64,000 nucleotides of DNA from Archivesica marissinica (lineage: Eukaryota; Mollusca; Bivalvia; Venerida; Vesicomyidae). Every line of letters begins with the position of its first letter. Position 1 is the first letter of the stretch. The stretch lies in contig CM026400.1 in the NCBI GenBank assembly GCA_014843695.1, positions 48,648,528-48,712,527 of the forward strand, in the 5' to 3' direction. Below the pieces are notes generated by a model that had not been told where the DNA came from, did not search any database, and saw only the letters and a program-made list of their open reading frames with translations. The translations under genes and the position numbers were made by a program. Positions 53,126 to 64,000 of this stretch are shown here, piece after piece.

Positions 53126-53745
53126 TATTGACCCACCGGTCCATTATCTATTATGGAATATTGACCCCCTTATAGAATACCCCCCCCCGCATCCCCAAAG
53201 CCTACAAAAACAATGTTATCAATATAATATAAGTCCCGCATAGGTCATTATTCTATGGCACCCACCATCTCATTATCATCTTTAGAAATTAATAGAGACA
53301 ATTAATCTGCATACATTATTCTGTTTTTCAGATTCAATATACTTATGTTATTCTGTACACCATTGTTTTAAAATATATGTTTAGTTTAATCATATTTTAT
53401 TGCTTATTTATATATAATACAATTACAAATATAAACATGATAAATATATAAGCCAAATGATACAACTGTAATGCTATGCTTATACTTGAATACTGTAAGA
53501 ATAAAATCTAGAAGCAAATGGGTTGTTGTGCAACAAGTTTTACCAATATTAGCTAGTGCCCGCCCCAAACTATATTGTGTTAGGCCCAGGCCCAAAACAG
53601 TGCTAAATAACATTTAATTACAATATATTTAATACTAGTGTCCAGTGACTGTAGAAGGATGTTTGCTCTGATTCTGTATGTATACCTCATCAAATTATTG
53701 TCATAATTGTAAGTAAATATATTACATATATGACATGTGAAACTA
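53126..53745. other. Unique stretch
   Basis: A 9-10 C run near 53182; otherwise nothing recognised. Confidence 0.45.
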
Positions 53746-56700
53746 AAATGTTCAGCTGTATTGGTGCAGTATAACCGCAGATGTTAAATGTCAGGTCTGT
53801 AAAACCCAGCTACGTATTTGGTGCAGATGTTAAATGTCGGGTCTGTAAAACCCAACTACGTATTTGGTGCAGATGTTAAATGTCGGGTCTGTAAAACCCA
53901 ACTACGTATTTGGTGCAGATGTTAAATGTCGGGTCTGTAAAACCCAACTACGTATTTGGTGCAGATGTTAAATGTCAGGTCTGTAAAACCCAACTACGTA
54001 TTTGGTGCAGTATAACAGCAGATGTTAAATGTCAGGTCTGTAAAACCCAACTACGTATTTGGTGCAGATGTTAAATGTCGGGTCTGTAAAACCCAACTAC
54101 ATATTTGGTGCAGATGTTAAATGTCGGGTCTGTAAAACCCAACTACATATTTGGTGCAGATGTTAAATGTCGGGTCTGTAAAACCCAACTACGTATTTGG
54201 TGCAGATGTTAAATGTCGGGTCTGTAAAACCCAACTACGTATTTGGTGCAGATGTTAAATGTCGGGTCTGTAAAACCCAACTACATATTTGGTGCAGATG
54301 TTAAATGTCGGATCTGTAAAACCCAGCTACGTATTTGGTGCAGATGTTAAATGTCGGGTCTGTAAAACCCAACTACGTATTTGGTGCAGATGTTAAATGT
54401 CGGGTCTGTAAAACCCAACTACGTATTTGGTGCAGATGTTAAATGTCGGATCTGTAAAACCCAACTACGTATTTGGTGCAGTATAACCGCAGATGTTAAA
54501 TGTCGGATCTGTAAAATCCAACTACGTATTTGGTGCAGATGTTAAATGTCGGGTCTGTAAAACCCAACTACGTATTTGGTGCAGATGTTAAATGTCGGGT
54601 CTGTAAAACCCAACTACGTATTTGGTGCAGATGTTAAATATCGGATCTTTAAAACCCAACTACGTATTTGGTGCAGTATAACCGCAGATGTTAAATGTCG
54701 GATCTGTAAAACCCATCTACGTATTTGGTGCAGATGTTAAATGTCAGGTCTGTAAAACCCAACTACATATTTGGTACAGATGTTAAATGTCGGATCTGTA
54801 AAACCCAACTACGTATTTGGTGCAGTATAACCGCAGATGTTAAATGTCGGGTCTGTAAAACCCAACTATGTATTTGGTGCAGATGTTAAATGTCGGATCT
54901 GTAAAACCCAACTACGTATTTGGTGCAGATGTTAAATGTCGGGTCTGTAAAACCCAACTACATATTTGGTGCAGATGTTAAATGTCGGGTCTGTAAAACC
55001 CAACTACATATTTGGTGCAGATGTTAAATGTCGGATCTGTAAAACCCAACTACATATTTGGTGCAGTATAACCGCAGATGTTAAATGTCAGGTCTGTAAA
55101 ACCCAACTACATATTTGGTGCAGTATAACCGCAGATGTTAAATGTCAGGTCTGTAAAACCCAGCTACATATTTGGTGCAGTATAACTGCAGATGTTAAAT
55201 GTCAGGTCTGTAAAACCCAACTACATATTTGGTGCAGTATAACCGCAGATGTTAAATGTCAGGTCTGTAAAACCCAGCTACATATTTGGTGCAGTATAAC
55301 CGCAGATGTTAAATGTCAGGTCTGTAAAACCCAGCTACGTATTTGGTGCAGATGTTAAATGTCGGGTCTGTAAAACCCAACTACGTATTTGGTGCAGATG
55401 TTAAATGTCAGGTCTGTAAAACCCATCTACGTATTTGGTGCAGATGTTAAATGTCGGGTCTGTAAAACCCAGCTACGTATAACCGCAGATGTTGAATGCC
55501 GGGTCTGTAAAACCCAACTACATATTTGGTGCAGTATAACCGCAGATGTTAAATGTCGGGTCTGTAAAACCCAACTACGTATTTGGTGCAGATGTTAAAT
55601 GTCGGGTCTGTAAAACCCAGCTACGTATAACCGCAGATGTTGAATGCCGGGTCTGTAAAACCCAACTACGTATTTGGTGCAGATGTTAAATGGCGGGTCT
55701 GTAAAACCCAACTATGTATTTGGTGCAGTATAACCGCAATGTTAACTGTCAGGTCTGTAAAACCCAACTACGTATTTGGTGTAGCATAACCCCAGATGTT
55801 AAATGTCAGGTCTGTAAAACCCAACTACGTATTTGGTGCAGTATAACCGCAATGTTAAATGTCAGGTCTGTAAAACCCAACTACGTATAACCGCAGATGT
55901 TGAATGTCAGGTCTGTAAAACCCAACTACGTATAACCGCAGATGTTGAATGGCGGGTCTGTAAAACCCAACTACGTATTTGGTGTAGTATAACCGCAAAT
56001 GTTAAATGTTAGGTCTGTAAAACCCAACTACGTATTTGGTGTAGTATAACCGCAGATGTTGAATGGCGGGTCTGTAAAACCCAACTACGTATTTGGTGTA
56101 GTATAACCGCAAATGTTAAATGTTAGGTCTGTAAAACCCAACTACGTATTTGGTGTAGTATAACCGCAGATGTTGAATGTCGGGTCTGTAAAACCCAACT
56201 ACGTATTTGGTGCAGTATAACCGCAGATGTTAAATGTCGGGTCTGTAAAACCCAACTACGTATTTGGTGCAGTATAACCGCAGAAGATGTTAAATGTCGG
56301 GTCTGTAAAACCCAACTACGTATTTGGTGCAGTATAACTGCAGAAGATGTTAAATGTCGGGTCTGTAAAACCCAACTACGTATTTGGTGCAGTATAACTG
56401 CAGAAGATGTTAAATGTCGGGTCTGTAAAACCCAACTACGTATTTGGTGCAGTATAACCGCAGATGTTAAATGTCGGGTCTGTAAAACCCAACTACGTAT
56501 TTGGTGCAGTATAACCGCAGAAGATGTTAAATGTCGGGTCTGTAAAACCCAACTACGTATTTGGTGCAGTATAACTGCAGAAGATGTTAAATGTCGGGTC
56601 TGTAAAACCCAACTACGTATTTGGTGCAGTATAACCGCAGAAGATGTTAAATGTCGGGTCTGTAAAACCCAACTACGTATTTGGTGCAGTATAACCGCAG

Positions 56701-56810
56701 AAGATGTTAAATGTCGGGTCTGCAAAACCCAATTACATATTTGGTGCAGATGTTAAATGCCGGGTCTGCAAAACCCATCTACGTATTTGGTGCAGCTAAA
56801 CCAGAGATGT
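53746..56810. repeat. 46/57/60-bp tandem array
   Basis: About 60 units. The short form is 'ggtgcagatgttaaatgtcg' + 'ggtctgtaaaacccaactac' + 'gtattt' (46 bp). The long form adds 'cagtataaccg' (57 bp), and near the right end 'aag' more (60 bp, 56280-56720). Short forms dominate the left and long forms the right. Frames with a C-x2-C pattern (KCQVCKTQLHIWC) arise from 57- and 60-bp units and shift whenever a 46-bp unit occurs. Confidence 0.97.
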
Positions 56811-57169
56811 GATAAAAACAGTCTGTAAAACCCAACTACAACTTGGAATAGTTCAATATCCTACAACTTGGAATATCCAGACTAGATACACTACAAATGA
56901 ACATTAGGTGAATACAATCATCCTATATCACATTTTTCAAATGCACTGTCCATATCAGAGATCAAAGACCTCTGGACTATAATTCCCAAAGCTCTTACAT
57001 TAACGCCCTCCACTATATACCCGCCCAATTAAACCCATATTCCCTTCATTTATGGCTATATATCCACATCACTATTTCAGCATCTTTTAACACTCTATTT
57101 AACACAGCACATACTTCACTTATATACTTTCACAAATATTCCTGTATTACAATTTAATATTATCGCTAA
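56811..57169. other. Unique spacer
   Basis: Begins with a decayed last unit ('cagtctgtaaaacccaacta'); nothing else recognised. Confidence 0.45.
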
Positions 57170-57330
57170 GTTGTGATAGCGTGGTGGTAGCGCGTTCGCG
57201 CGCGTAGTTCTCTCTCCCTCATGGCGATGGATTCCATCAGGAATGAGGTCTTGAGAGTGATTAATATAAGTTGGAAGAACTAGTTTCGCAATTGAGCTAA
57301 AACAAATTTGTATAAACTAATAAAATATTA
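57170..57330 (+). mobile_element. SINE-C, internally deleted
   Basis: Head 'gtgatagcgtggtggtagcg' is joined directly to 'ctctctccctcatggcgatg', removing the B box and linker. The tail 'ttagtttcgc'-type region and 'caaatttgtataaac' are intact. Confidence 0.83.
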
Positions 57331-57475
57331 TCCTTTTATCCTATGATTGTAACACATTCACAATTTGTAAACTTCACACTTTAGTTATTCCTGTAATTTA
57401 CTACAATTTATTTTGATGGATAGGTTTTATTTTAAATGCTATGAATCATTACACAAATCTTTCTTAAATCGCATT

Positions 57476-58990
57476 CTTTATTTCTTTACTAATCAAGCAT
57501 TCTTTATTTCTTTACTAACCAAGCATTTTTTATTTCTTTACTAACAAGCATTCTTTATTTCTTTACTAATCAAGCATTTTATATTTCTTTACTAAATCAA
57601 GCATTTTTTATTTCTTTACTAACCAATCATTTTTTATTTCTTTACTAACCAAGCATTTTTTAAATTTCTTTACTAAATCAAGAATTCTTTATTTCTTTAC
57701 TAACCAAGCATTTTTTATTTCTTTACTAACCAAGCATTTTTTATTTCTTTACTAACCAAGCATTTTTTATTTCTTTACTAAATCAAGCATTCTTTATTTC
57801 TTTACTAACCAAGCATTTTTTATTTCTTTACTAAATCAAGCATTCTTTATTTCTTTACTAACCAAGCATTTTATATTTCTTTACTAACCAAGCATTTTTT
57901 ATTTCTTTACTAACCAAGCATTTTTTATTTCTTTACTAAATCAAGAATTCTTTATTTCTTTACTAACCAAGCATTCTTTATTTCTTTACTAATCAAGCAT
58001 TTTATATTTCTTTACTAACCAAGCATTTTTTATTTCTTTACTAAATCAAGAATTCTTTATTTCTTTACTAACCAAGCATTTTTTATTTCTTTACTAACAA
58101 AGCATTTTTTATTTCTTTACTAAATCAAGCATTCTTTATTTCTTTACTAACCAAGCATTTTTTATTTCTTTACTAAATCAAGCATTCTTTATTTCTTTAC
58201 TAATCAAGCATTTTATATTTCTTTACTAACCAAGCATTTTTTATTTCTTTACTAACCAAGCATTTTTTATTTCTTTACTAAATCAAGAATTCTTTATTTC
58301 TTTACTAACCAAGCATTCTTTATTTCTTTACTAATCAAGCATTTTATATTTCTTTACTAACCAAGCATTTTTTATTTCTTTACTAAATCAAGAATTCTTT
58401 ATTTCTTTACTAATCAAGCATTTTATATTTCTTTACTAACAAAGCATTTTGTATTTCTTTACTAAATCAAGCATTTTATATTTCTTTACTAACCAAGCAT
58501 TTTTTATTTCTTTACTAAATCAAGCATTCTTTATTTCTTTACTAATCAAGCATTTTATATTTCTTTACTAACCAAGAATTCTTTATTTCTTTACTAATCA
58601 AGCATTTTTTATTTCTTTACTAACCAAGCATTTTTTATTTCTTTACTAACCAAGCATTTTTTATTTCTTTACTAACCAAGCATTTTGTATTTCTTTACTA
58701 AATCAAGCATTTTATATTCTTTACTAACCAAGCATTTTTTATTTCTTTACTAAATCAAGCATTTTATATTTCTTTACTAACCAAGCATTTTTTATTTCTT
58801 TACTAAATCAAGCATTTTATATTTCTTTACTAAATCAAGCATTTTTATTTCTTTACTAACCAAGCATTTTTTATTTCTTTAACCAAGTATTTCTTTACTA
58901 ACCAAGCATTTTTTATTTCTTTACTAACCAAGCATTTTTTATTTCTTTACTAACCAAGATTTTTTTATTTCTTTACTAACCAAGCATATT
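57476..58990. repeat. About 26-bp AT-rich array
   Basis: About 58 units of 'caagcattttttatttcttt' + 'actaac', with 'aaat' and 'att(c/t)' variants recurring in blocks. Confidence 0.97.
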
Positions 58991-59003
58991 TTATCTACAG
59001 TGT

Positions 59004-59304
59004 ATTCATTACTGTTTAAACTTTATTTATTTTACAACGATTGCGAAACAAGCTTTAACTATTTATATTAATCACTCTCGTTGGCGCGGATGAAAGCGTA
59101 AATGTGGTCATTCATGTGGGAGGAAACCGGAGTACCCAGAGAAATCCCACCTGTCCGATCTGGCGACCATCGTACCACCTCACATGCTTCCTGGTCCAAG
59201 GATCGAACCCGGGATGCATTGGTGAGAAGCGAGCACTGCGCTAATCGAACCCGGGATGCATTGGTGAGAAGCGAGCACTGCGCTAATCGGACAGCCGATT
59301 CATT
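59004..59304 (-). mobile_element. SINE-B with duplicated head
   Basis: Reverse SINE-B (tail 'ctttatttattttacaacga', core 'gtgggaggaaaccggagta'). The 42-bp head segment 'atcgaacccgggatgcattg' ... 'gcactgcgcta' is present twice (about 59202 and 59244). attcatt at 59004-59010 and 59298-59304 is a possible short target duplication. Confidence 0.87.
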
Positions 59305-60134
59305 GAATACCAATTCCATTGTTTTAATTAAATCTTTTCATTTCCCCCTCCCCTTCTTAATTTTATCGATTGATGTTTCTCCTGGTTGCTTGCAACAGCA
59401 TGAAATTAAATGTTTAAAACTTGTTCAAGCTCTGCTTACACAGATAATTTGTCCATATTCAAGTCAATCTGATTTCTCTTTTCGGTACAATCACTTTGAT
59501 ACCTTGTATAATTTCCAACATTTTCAATCACAAACATCAAAAACATTGAAAATTCACTTTTATCCCATAAAAACAAATACAATCCAGTATACAGAATTAT
59601 TCAGGAAAACAACTTGTCACAATAGTTTTAAATACACTTGCAAATAAACGTTACACATATTTTACCCAATTTCATAATATCCATTTACAATTGATTTAAC
59701 CGATATATTTGAATATCACTGAACTATTCACAGCTTTGTTAAAGCGGTTTGTTTGTCCATGGACAGTTAGTTACATGGAAGGAATTAATTTCCAAACCCA
59801 ATTTTACGATACAGCGAGTGCAACGGTGCTTATCCAAATTTGTAATCTTGCATTAACTGTCATGTATGCTCCATCAACCGTTTGATGGCTATCTGTGTGT
59901 ATCCTCATATGTGCAAATATCATATTTTATGAGCAGATCCTATCTATATACAATCAAAATCATAACACGCTAGCTCCGCACACGAGGCGATCTAGGGCAA
60001 ACACACCGTTTATTTCGTCTTATTGAAGTTGCACATGAAGAACATTATTCAATATAGATCCAAGATCCACTGCAGTATTTGCAGCGATATTGTGCAAATA
60101 GAAGGATCAATGGTTTCCTATCTAAGCACCCTGG
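59305..60134. other. Unique stretch
   Basis: No element or gene recognised. Open frames here have no identifiable domain. Confidence 0.45.
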
Positions 60135-60375
60135 TAGAACCACTGACCTACTGCAAGCTGGACTGCTTCCACCACAACATCTATAAGAATTTGACACCGT
60201 TTAAAATCTGCTACACACTTTTGCAAACATCATATAATTATATTAATATAAAATATACGAGCTTCACAAAAAAACACACAACAGACATTTGACAACCATA
60301 CTGGGGATTGAAACCAACCGCACAGCAGTCAGTGGCAAGTGATTTGATGTCGACAACAGTAACCACTAACTCTGC
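60135..60375 (-). mobile_element. SINE-E, diverged copy
   Basis: Head as in 38185-38308: 'ggggattgaaacc' (B box, rc), 'ggcaagtgatttgatgtcga', 'cagtaaccactaactctgc'. Body blocks 'agctggactgcttcc' and 'aatttgaca' also match. AT-rich sequence is inserted at about 60230. Confidence 0.6.
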
Positions 60376-60721
60376 TATGCTTAAAAATAACTGAGTCCAA
60401 CTATATATTCTTCTCAATTCTTGTTGATTTTAAAAGTTCCAGGAAATGTTCCGAACGTTGTATTTCAGAGAAACAATAAAAATGTTAGTATAATTAAAGC
60501 AGCATTACATCGTAATAAAGGATGTTTTGGGTAAAATATAAATACTATAAATGTGTGAGTGTTTACAAAAATCGAAATAGTCGCTCAGAAACGATAAAAT
60601 TCCAATAAATTTAAACCGTCGTATATGCGAATTTGTTTATCAACACACGAAATGTAAACACGCACAGCGTGCGTGCATGAAACAACAGAGGATGTAGAAA
60701 ACAACGTATATATTTTGAACA
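60376..60721. other. Unique stretch
   Basis: Nothing recognised. Confidence 0.4.
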
Positions 60722-60815
60722 TGAAAGACTATCTATCTATCTTCCTCTAATGTCAAACCCCTCGAGGGGATGTAGAAATTTCCCTAAAAGACTTAGCTAA
60801 CAGAGGTATGAATCA
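60722..60815 (-). mobile_element. SINE-D 3' fragment
   Basis: (CTAT)n followed by 'aatgtcaaacccctcgaggg' + 'gatgtagaaatttccc'; 5' truncated. The tail tetranucleotide has drifted from GTAT to CTAT. Confidence 0.75.
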
Positions 60816-61074
60816 ACGTCTCAAGTAATTTAATTAAAAAAGACAACGTGAGACAAATGGGGACGGTCCATTCTGAATGTAAACAAGTGCGGACGGTTGT
60901 AAACAAGTGCGTGACCGATCGACTCGGAAAGTCCTACTTCTGTTTGTTTTATCGCAAAAAAACATTGTTTAGCAATTGAACATAAATATACAAAGTATAA
61001 TGTTAGAATGTGTAGCAGCATTGCTACCCATACGTAAAATATTTGAATTTTTAAATATCTTTTATTTCATACGA

Positions 61075-61290
61075 TGTAATGATGCTTTAACTTATACATA
61101 TTTTTAAATTACCGTTCATACCAAATCTCACCTATAAGACGACCCCTCCCCCTCTACTTCGGTCCTGAAATCTGTGTGTGGGTTTTGGCATGCACACGCA
61201 TATAAGAAGGGTTGATAAAATTGACAGCAGACAAAAAGTATAAATTGCATGTTTAACCACTAGTGCAAGTTGAAGAAATTTTCAGTGGTA
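61075..61290 (-). mobile_element. Dispersed repeat H, reverse copy
   Basis: 'acctataagacgacccctcc', 'gggttttggcatgcacacgc', 'ataagaagggttgataaaat', 'gcaagttgaagaaattttca'. This copy spans the site where SINE-A interrupts the 25056-25600 copy, so it shows the empty site. Confidence 0.72.
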
Positions 61291-61311
61291 GGCTGCTTGC
61301 TATCTTTTCTG

Positions 61312-61575
61312 TCCGCCTCCGTGGTCGAGTGGTTAAGGTTGCTGACTTGTATACCACTGTAACCTATCATCACTGATGGTCACGGGTTCGAGCCCCGCTC
61401 AGGCCGTGTCTTATTTATATGAAAAAGTTGGCAGTTTCATATGGAGGTTGGTGCACCCAAGTACTGGTTAACCGCTGGAGCCATGCCCAGGAAAGGTGTT
61501 GTTAAGTAAACTGCCCTGCCGGCGATATAACCCGAAATGGTGCTGATGCAGGCGTAAAACCCGAAATATAACATA
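61312..61575 (+). mobile_element. SINE-F, full length
   Basis: Forward copy: 'gtccgcctccgtggtcgagt' + 'ggttaaggttgc' (A box), 'cacgggttcgagccccgctc' (B box), body 'aaaaagttggcagtttcat', 'gcccaggaaaggtgttgtta', 3' end 'ggcgtaaaacccgaaatata'. It serves as the reference for the family. Confidence 0.9.
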
Positions 61576-61753
61576 ATTGCTATCTTTTCTAAAACGTAAT
61601 TTTGGATATCATTAAATTAATTTAACACATTTAAAAAAAATATTCTCGCCATTAAAATGGGACGCTATTTTGAGACAATAATCAGGTGTAAAAGAGTCGT
61701 CTATTATGGACAGTACAACGTTCGAAGCGTCAATGGTTCATTGCTAGGGAGTG

Positions 61754-62032
61754 AAAGGGATTCGTGATAACGCAGTGAAAGTCGTGATAGCGCAGTGGAT
61801 GCGCGTTCGCTTCAGGTGCGAAAGGTCCGGAGTTCGAGCCCCGCTGGAGCCGTTACGATTGTGCCCTTAGGCAAGGCATTTAAATTCCACATTGCCTCTT
61901 CTCTCTCCCTCATGGCGATTGATTCCATCAGGAATGAGGTCTCAAGAGTGATTAATATAAGTTGAAATAACTTGTTTCGCAATCGAGCTAAAATAAATTT
62001 GTATAAACTAAAAAAAAAAATTAAAGGGATTC
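61754..62032 (+). mobile_element. SINE-C, full length, poly(A) and TSD
   Basis: Head 'gtcgtgatagcgcagtggat' (A box), 'ggagttcgagccccgctgg' (B box), body 'ccctcatggcgattgattcc', tail 'cgagctaaaataaatttgta' + 'taaact' + A-run. Target duplication aaagggattc at 61754-61763 and 62023-62032. Family reference. Confidence 0.92.
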
Positions 62033-62236
62033 ACGTTTTATAAAACAAAATATATTCCAAATTCCAAACATTTTTCAAATAGTGCCCTAGTCTATAATGG
62101 ACTCGCGTCTAATTTGTATGCATCATAGTCTGCCCTTTATATTGAGAACAATTTAATTTGGCAGTAACGTACTGTTCTATGGGATATGCAATCAGTATCA
62201 ATTGAGGACGTTTCGATATCAACACATAATGAATAT

Positions 62237-62468
62237 TTAACCCATTCAACACCAAGTAACTCACATGGACTGGTCCATGATATTCATAAACCAATAAATG
62301 AATCAGAAAATCACATTTGGACAAGTTCATTTATCAAAATGGGTAATTATGTCTAAAAATAGTCATATCACTGGCAAAAAGTGCAGATCCTGATGAGACG
62401 GCTCGTCACGAGCCGGCTCATCTGGATCTACACTTTTTGTAAGCCTATTGTGGTGTTGAAAGGGTTAA
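62237..62468 (+). mobile_element. MITE-1, small internal deletion
   Basis: TTAACCCATTCAACACCAAG ... 'tggtgttgaaagggTTAA'. It lacks the 'ttagaggtc' segment before the right end; the hairpin is intact. Confidence 0.9.
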
Positions 62469-62562
62469 TGCTCTCAATGTTCCCGATAATGCCTTATAAC
62501 CTTTGGAATATTGAATCACTCTAACGGAATAACATTATAATTGACTCCCTATTTCCAGTACC

Positions 62563-62722
62563 GTATTTTATAAGACGCATTTTTTTACCACCAGATTATG
62601 ACTCAAAGTGATAAAGAAATTTAAAAAACATTTTTAAAATGTGTTAAAATTTAATGGTATCCATAACTACGTTTTAGAAAAGACAGCAAGCACACCACTG
62701 AAAATTTCTTCAACTTGCATGC
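62563..62722 (+). mobile_element. Dispersed repeat H, left part
   Basis: 'ccgtattttataagacgcat' + 'ttttttaccaccag' ... 'gttttagaaaagacagcaag', 'ctgaaaatttcttcaacttg'. Truncated at the point where the 37-bp array begins. Confidence 0.72.
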
Positions 62723-62734
62723 CTCATATGACCT

Positions 62735-63336
62735 TTCAAATAAACAATACCCCATTACCTTTCAAATAAGCCATACCCCATGACCTTGACCTTTCAAATA
62801 AGCCATACCCATGACCTTGAGGTTGACCTTTCAAATAAGCCATACCCATGACCTTGAGGATGACCTTTCAAATAAACCATACCCTTGAGGTTGACCTTTC
62901 AAATAAGCCATACCCATGACCTTGAGGTTGACCTTTCAAATAAGCCATACCCATGACCTTGAGGATGACCTTTCAAATAAACCATACCCATGCCCTTGAG
63001 GTTGACCTTTCAAATAAGCCATACCCATGACCTTGAGGTTGACCTTTCAAATAAGCCATACCCATGACCTTGAGGTTGACCTTTCAAATAAGCCATGCCC
63101 ATGACCTTGACCTTTCAAATAAGCCATACCCATGCCCTTGAGGTTGACCTTTCAAATAAGCCATACCCATGACCTTGAGGTTGACCTTTCAAATAAGCCA
63201 TACCCATGACCTTGAGGTTGACCTTTCAAATAAGCCATACCCATGACCTTGACCTTTCAAATAAGCCAAACCCATGCCCTTGAGGATGACCTTTCAAATA
63301 AGCCATATCCATGCCCTTGAGGTTGACCTTTCAAAA
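62735..63336. repeat. 37-bp tandem array
   Basis: About 17 units of 'cccatgaccttgaggttgac' + 'ctttcaaataagccata'; some lack 'gaggttgac'. Confidence 0.96.
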
Positions 63337-63532
63337 AGCAGAGCGGGGATTTGCATCCCTCTGAGTGCTATCCTCTAGTTAACCGTCGTTCCCACCGTTA
63401 GCAACGGAGGTTATTGTTTTTGGCATCTGTGTGATTTTGATGAAACTTTGTGGATATATATAGAGGGTTGGTCCAGGACGAAGTGATTGAAATGAGCTGA
63501 GCACCCTCACCAAGTCTTCATCGATTTCTCGC
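63337..63532. mobile_element. Possible dispersed repeat
   Basis: 'ccgttagcaacggaggttat' + 'tgtttttgg' and 'gattttgatgaaactttgtg' resemble, from memory, a repeat common in marine molluscs. There is no second copy here. Confidence 0.35.
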
Positions 63533-63821
63533 AAAATCAAACTATGTGTGTTTTACGTTTATTTATCGTCGCTACCGGTTGCCCATATCAGCGACGCCTC
63601 CTGAAGAGATTAATTATTTTAGATTTTGGAGGATAGTGCATGATATCTCCTCTAGTTTTTGTATGTGCACAGTGTAAAGCACCGACACGAGACCTCGGTT
63701 TAACGTCCCATCTGAAAGACTGTTAATTTTAGGGTCAGACGGGGGATGGAATCTGCGATCCCTGGATTACCAGTCCAGCGTGTTACCACTGTACTACAGA
63801 TCCATCTGTAAAATCGAACTA
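63533..63821 (-). mobile_element. SINE-A with internal deletions and TSD
   Basis: Reverse SINE-A with short losses in the middle ('gtgcatgatatctcctc'). Flanked by aaaatcaaacta (63533-63544) and aaaatcgaacta (63810-63821). Confidence 0.88.
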
Positions 63822-63899
63822 CTCCCATATATATATATATATCTCCACAAAAATCAAAATCCATCAACAACTCTTCCAGTTATCATGTCCACATACACA

Positions 63900-64000
63900 G
63901 ACACAACACAGACAGACACACAGACAGACACAGATAGACACACACACAGACAGACACACACACAGACAGACACACACACAGACAGACACACACACAGACA
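63900..64000. repeat. CA/GACA microsatellite
   Basis: 'cacacacacagacagaca' repeats running to the window edge; total length unknown. A short (TA)n precedes it at 63826-63842. Confidence 0.93.

Noticed and set aside
54966..55358. Repeated C-x2-C peptide resembling a zinc-binding knuckle
   Set aside because: It arises from 57-bp satellite units; the frame is lost wherever 46-bp units occur, and histidine/cysteine spacing fits no zinc-finger family.
60023..60292. 89-codon frame with HCSICSD
   Set aside because: It overlaps a diverged SINE-E copy on the other strand and has no domain.

Overview
This is eukaryotic, repeat-dominated, AT-rich DNA with no complete protein-coding gene and no bacterial-style gene organisation. 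It carries many copies of several tRNA-derived SINE families. One has a central block that, from memory, resembles the V-SINE core reported in clams and fishes. It also has TTAA- and TA-flanked MITEs and the tail of a CR1/L2-like LINE. Together these suggest a marine invertebrate, most likely a bivalve mollusc. That assignment is inference; no species-diagnostic gene is present.

Layout. Roughly 45% of the window by eye is tandem repeat, in about thirty separate arrays with units from 17 to about 257 bp: 1-1093 (50 bp), 8574-8906 (24), 8990-11180 (about 57, with C-tracts), 13443-15014 (66-71, higher-order about 254), 18405-21415 (three abutting arrays), 21846-22370, 22626-24090 (48), 25993-26280 (29), 26640-27625 (75 and 67), 27826-28200 (17), 30104-31095 (22), 31158-31816 (44), 31989-32190 (20), 32231-32820 (87), 33425-33816 (83), 34226-35720 (38 and relatives), 36756-37885 (119 and 85), 38309-38645 (115), 41276-42140, 43486-49972 (26-28, containing a 1000-N assembly gap), 50153-50345, 51290-51640, 53746-56810 (46/57/60), 57476-58990 (about 26) and 62735-63336 (37). 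Between them lie SINEs (called A to G here), MITEs and foldback elements, and short unique stretches.

The recurring theme is that mobile elements and satellites are intertwined. Several arrays are internal or terminal pieces of a MITE amplified in tandem: the TTAA MITE-1 end at 11705-12340, MITE-3 at 36750-37885, and the TA-MITE at 26605-27625 and 32231-32917. Other arrays were later split by a SINE or LINE, sometimes with readable target-site duplications. An unexpanded copy of MITE-3 (16886-17113) and of the TA-MITE (25729-25911) sits in the same window, so before-and-after states can be compared directly.

Possible genic content is limited to three weak exon candidates: 12887-13012 (+), 15298-15415 (-, a possible first coding exon) and 36409-36665 (-, faintly MAM-domain-like). 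None is confirmed. The only clear protein-coding homology is the LINE reverse-transcriptase C-terminal fragment at 34558-35052.
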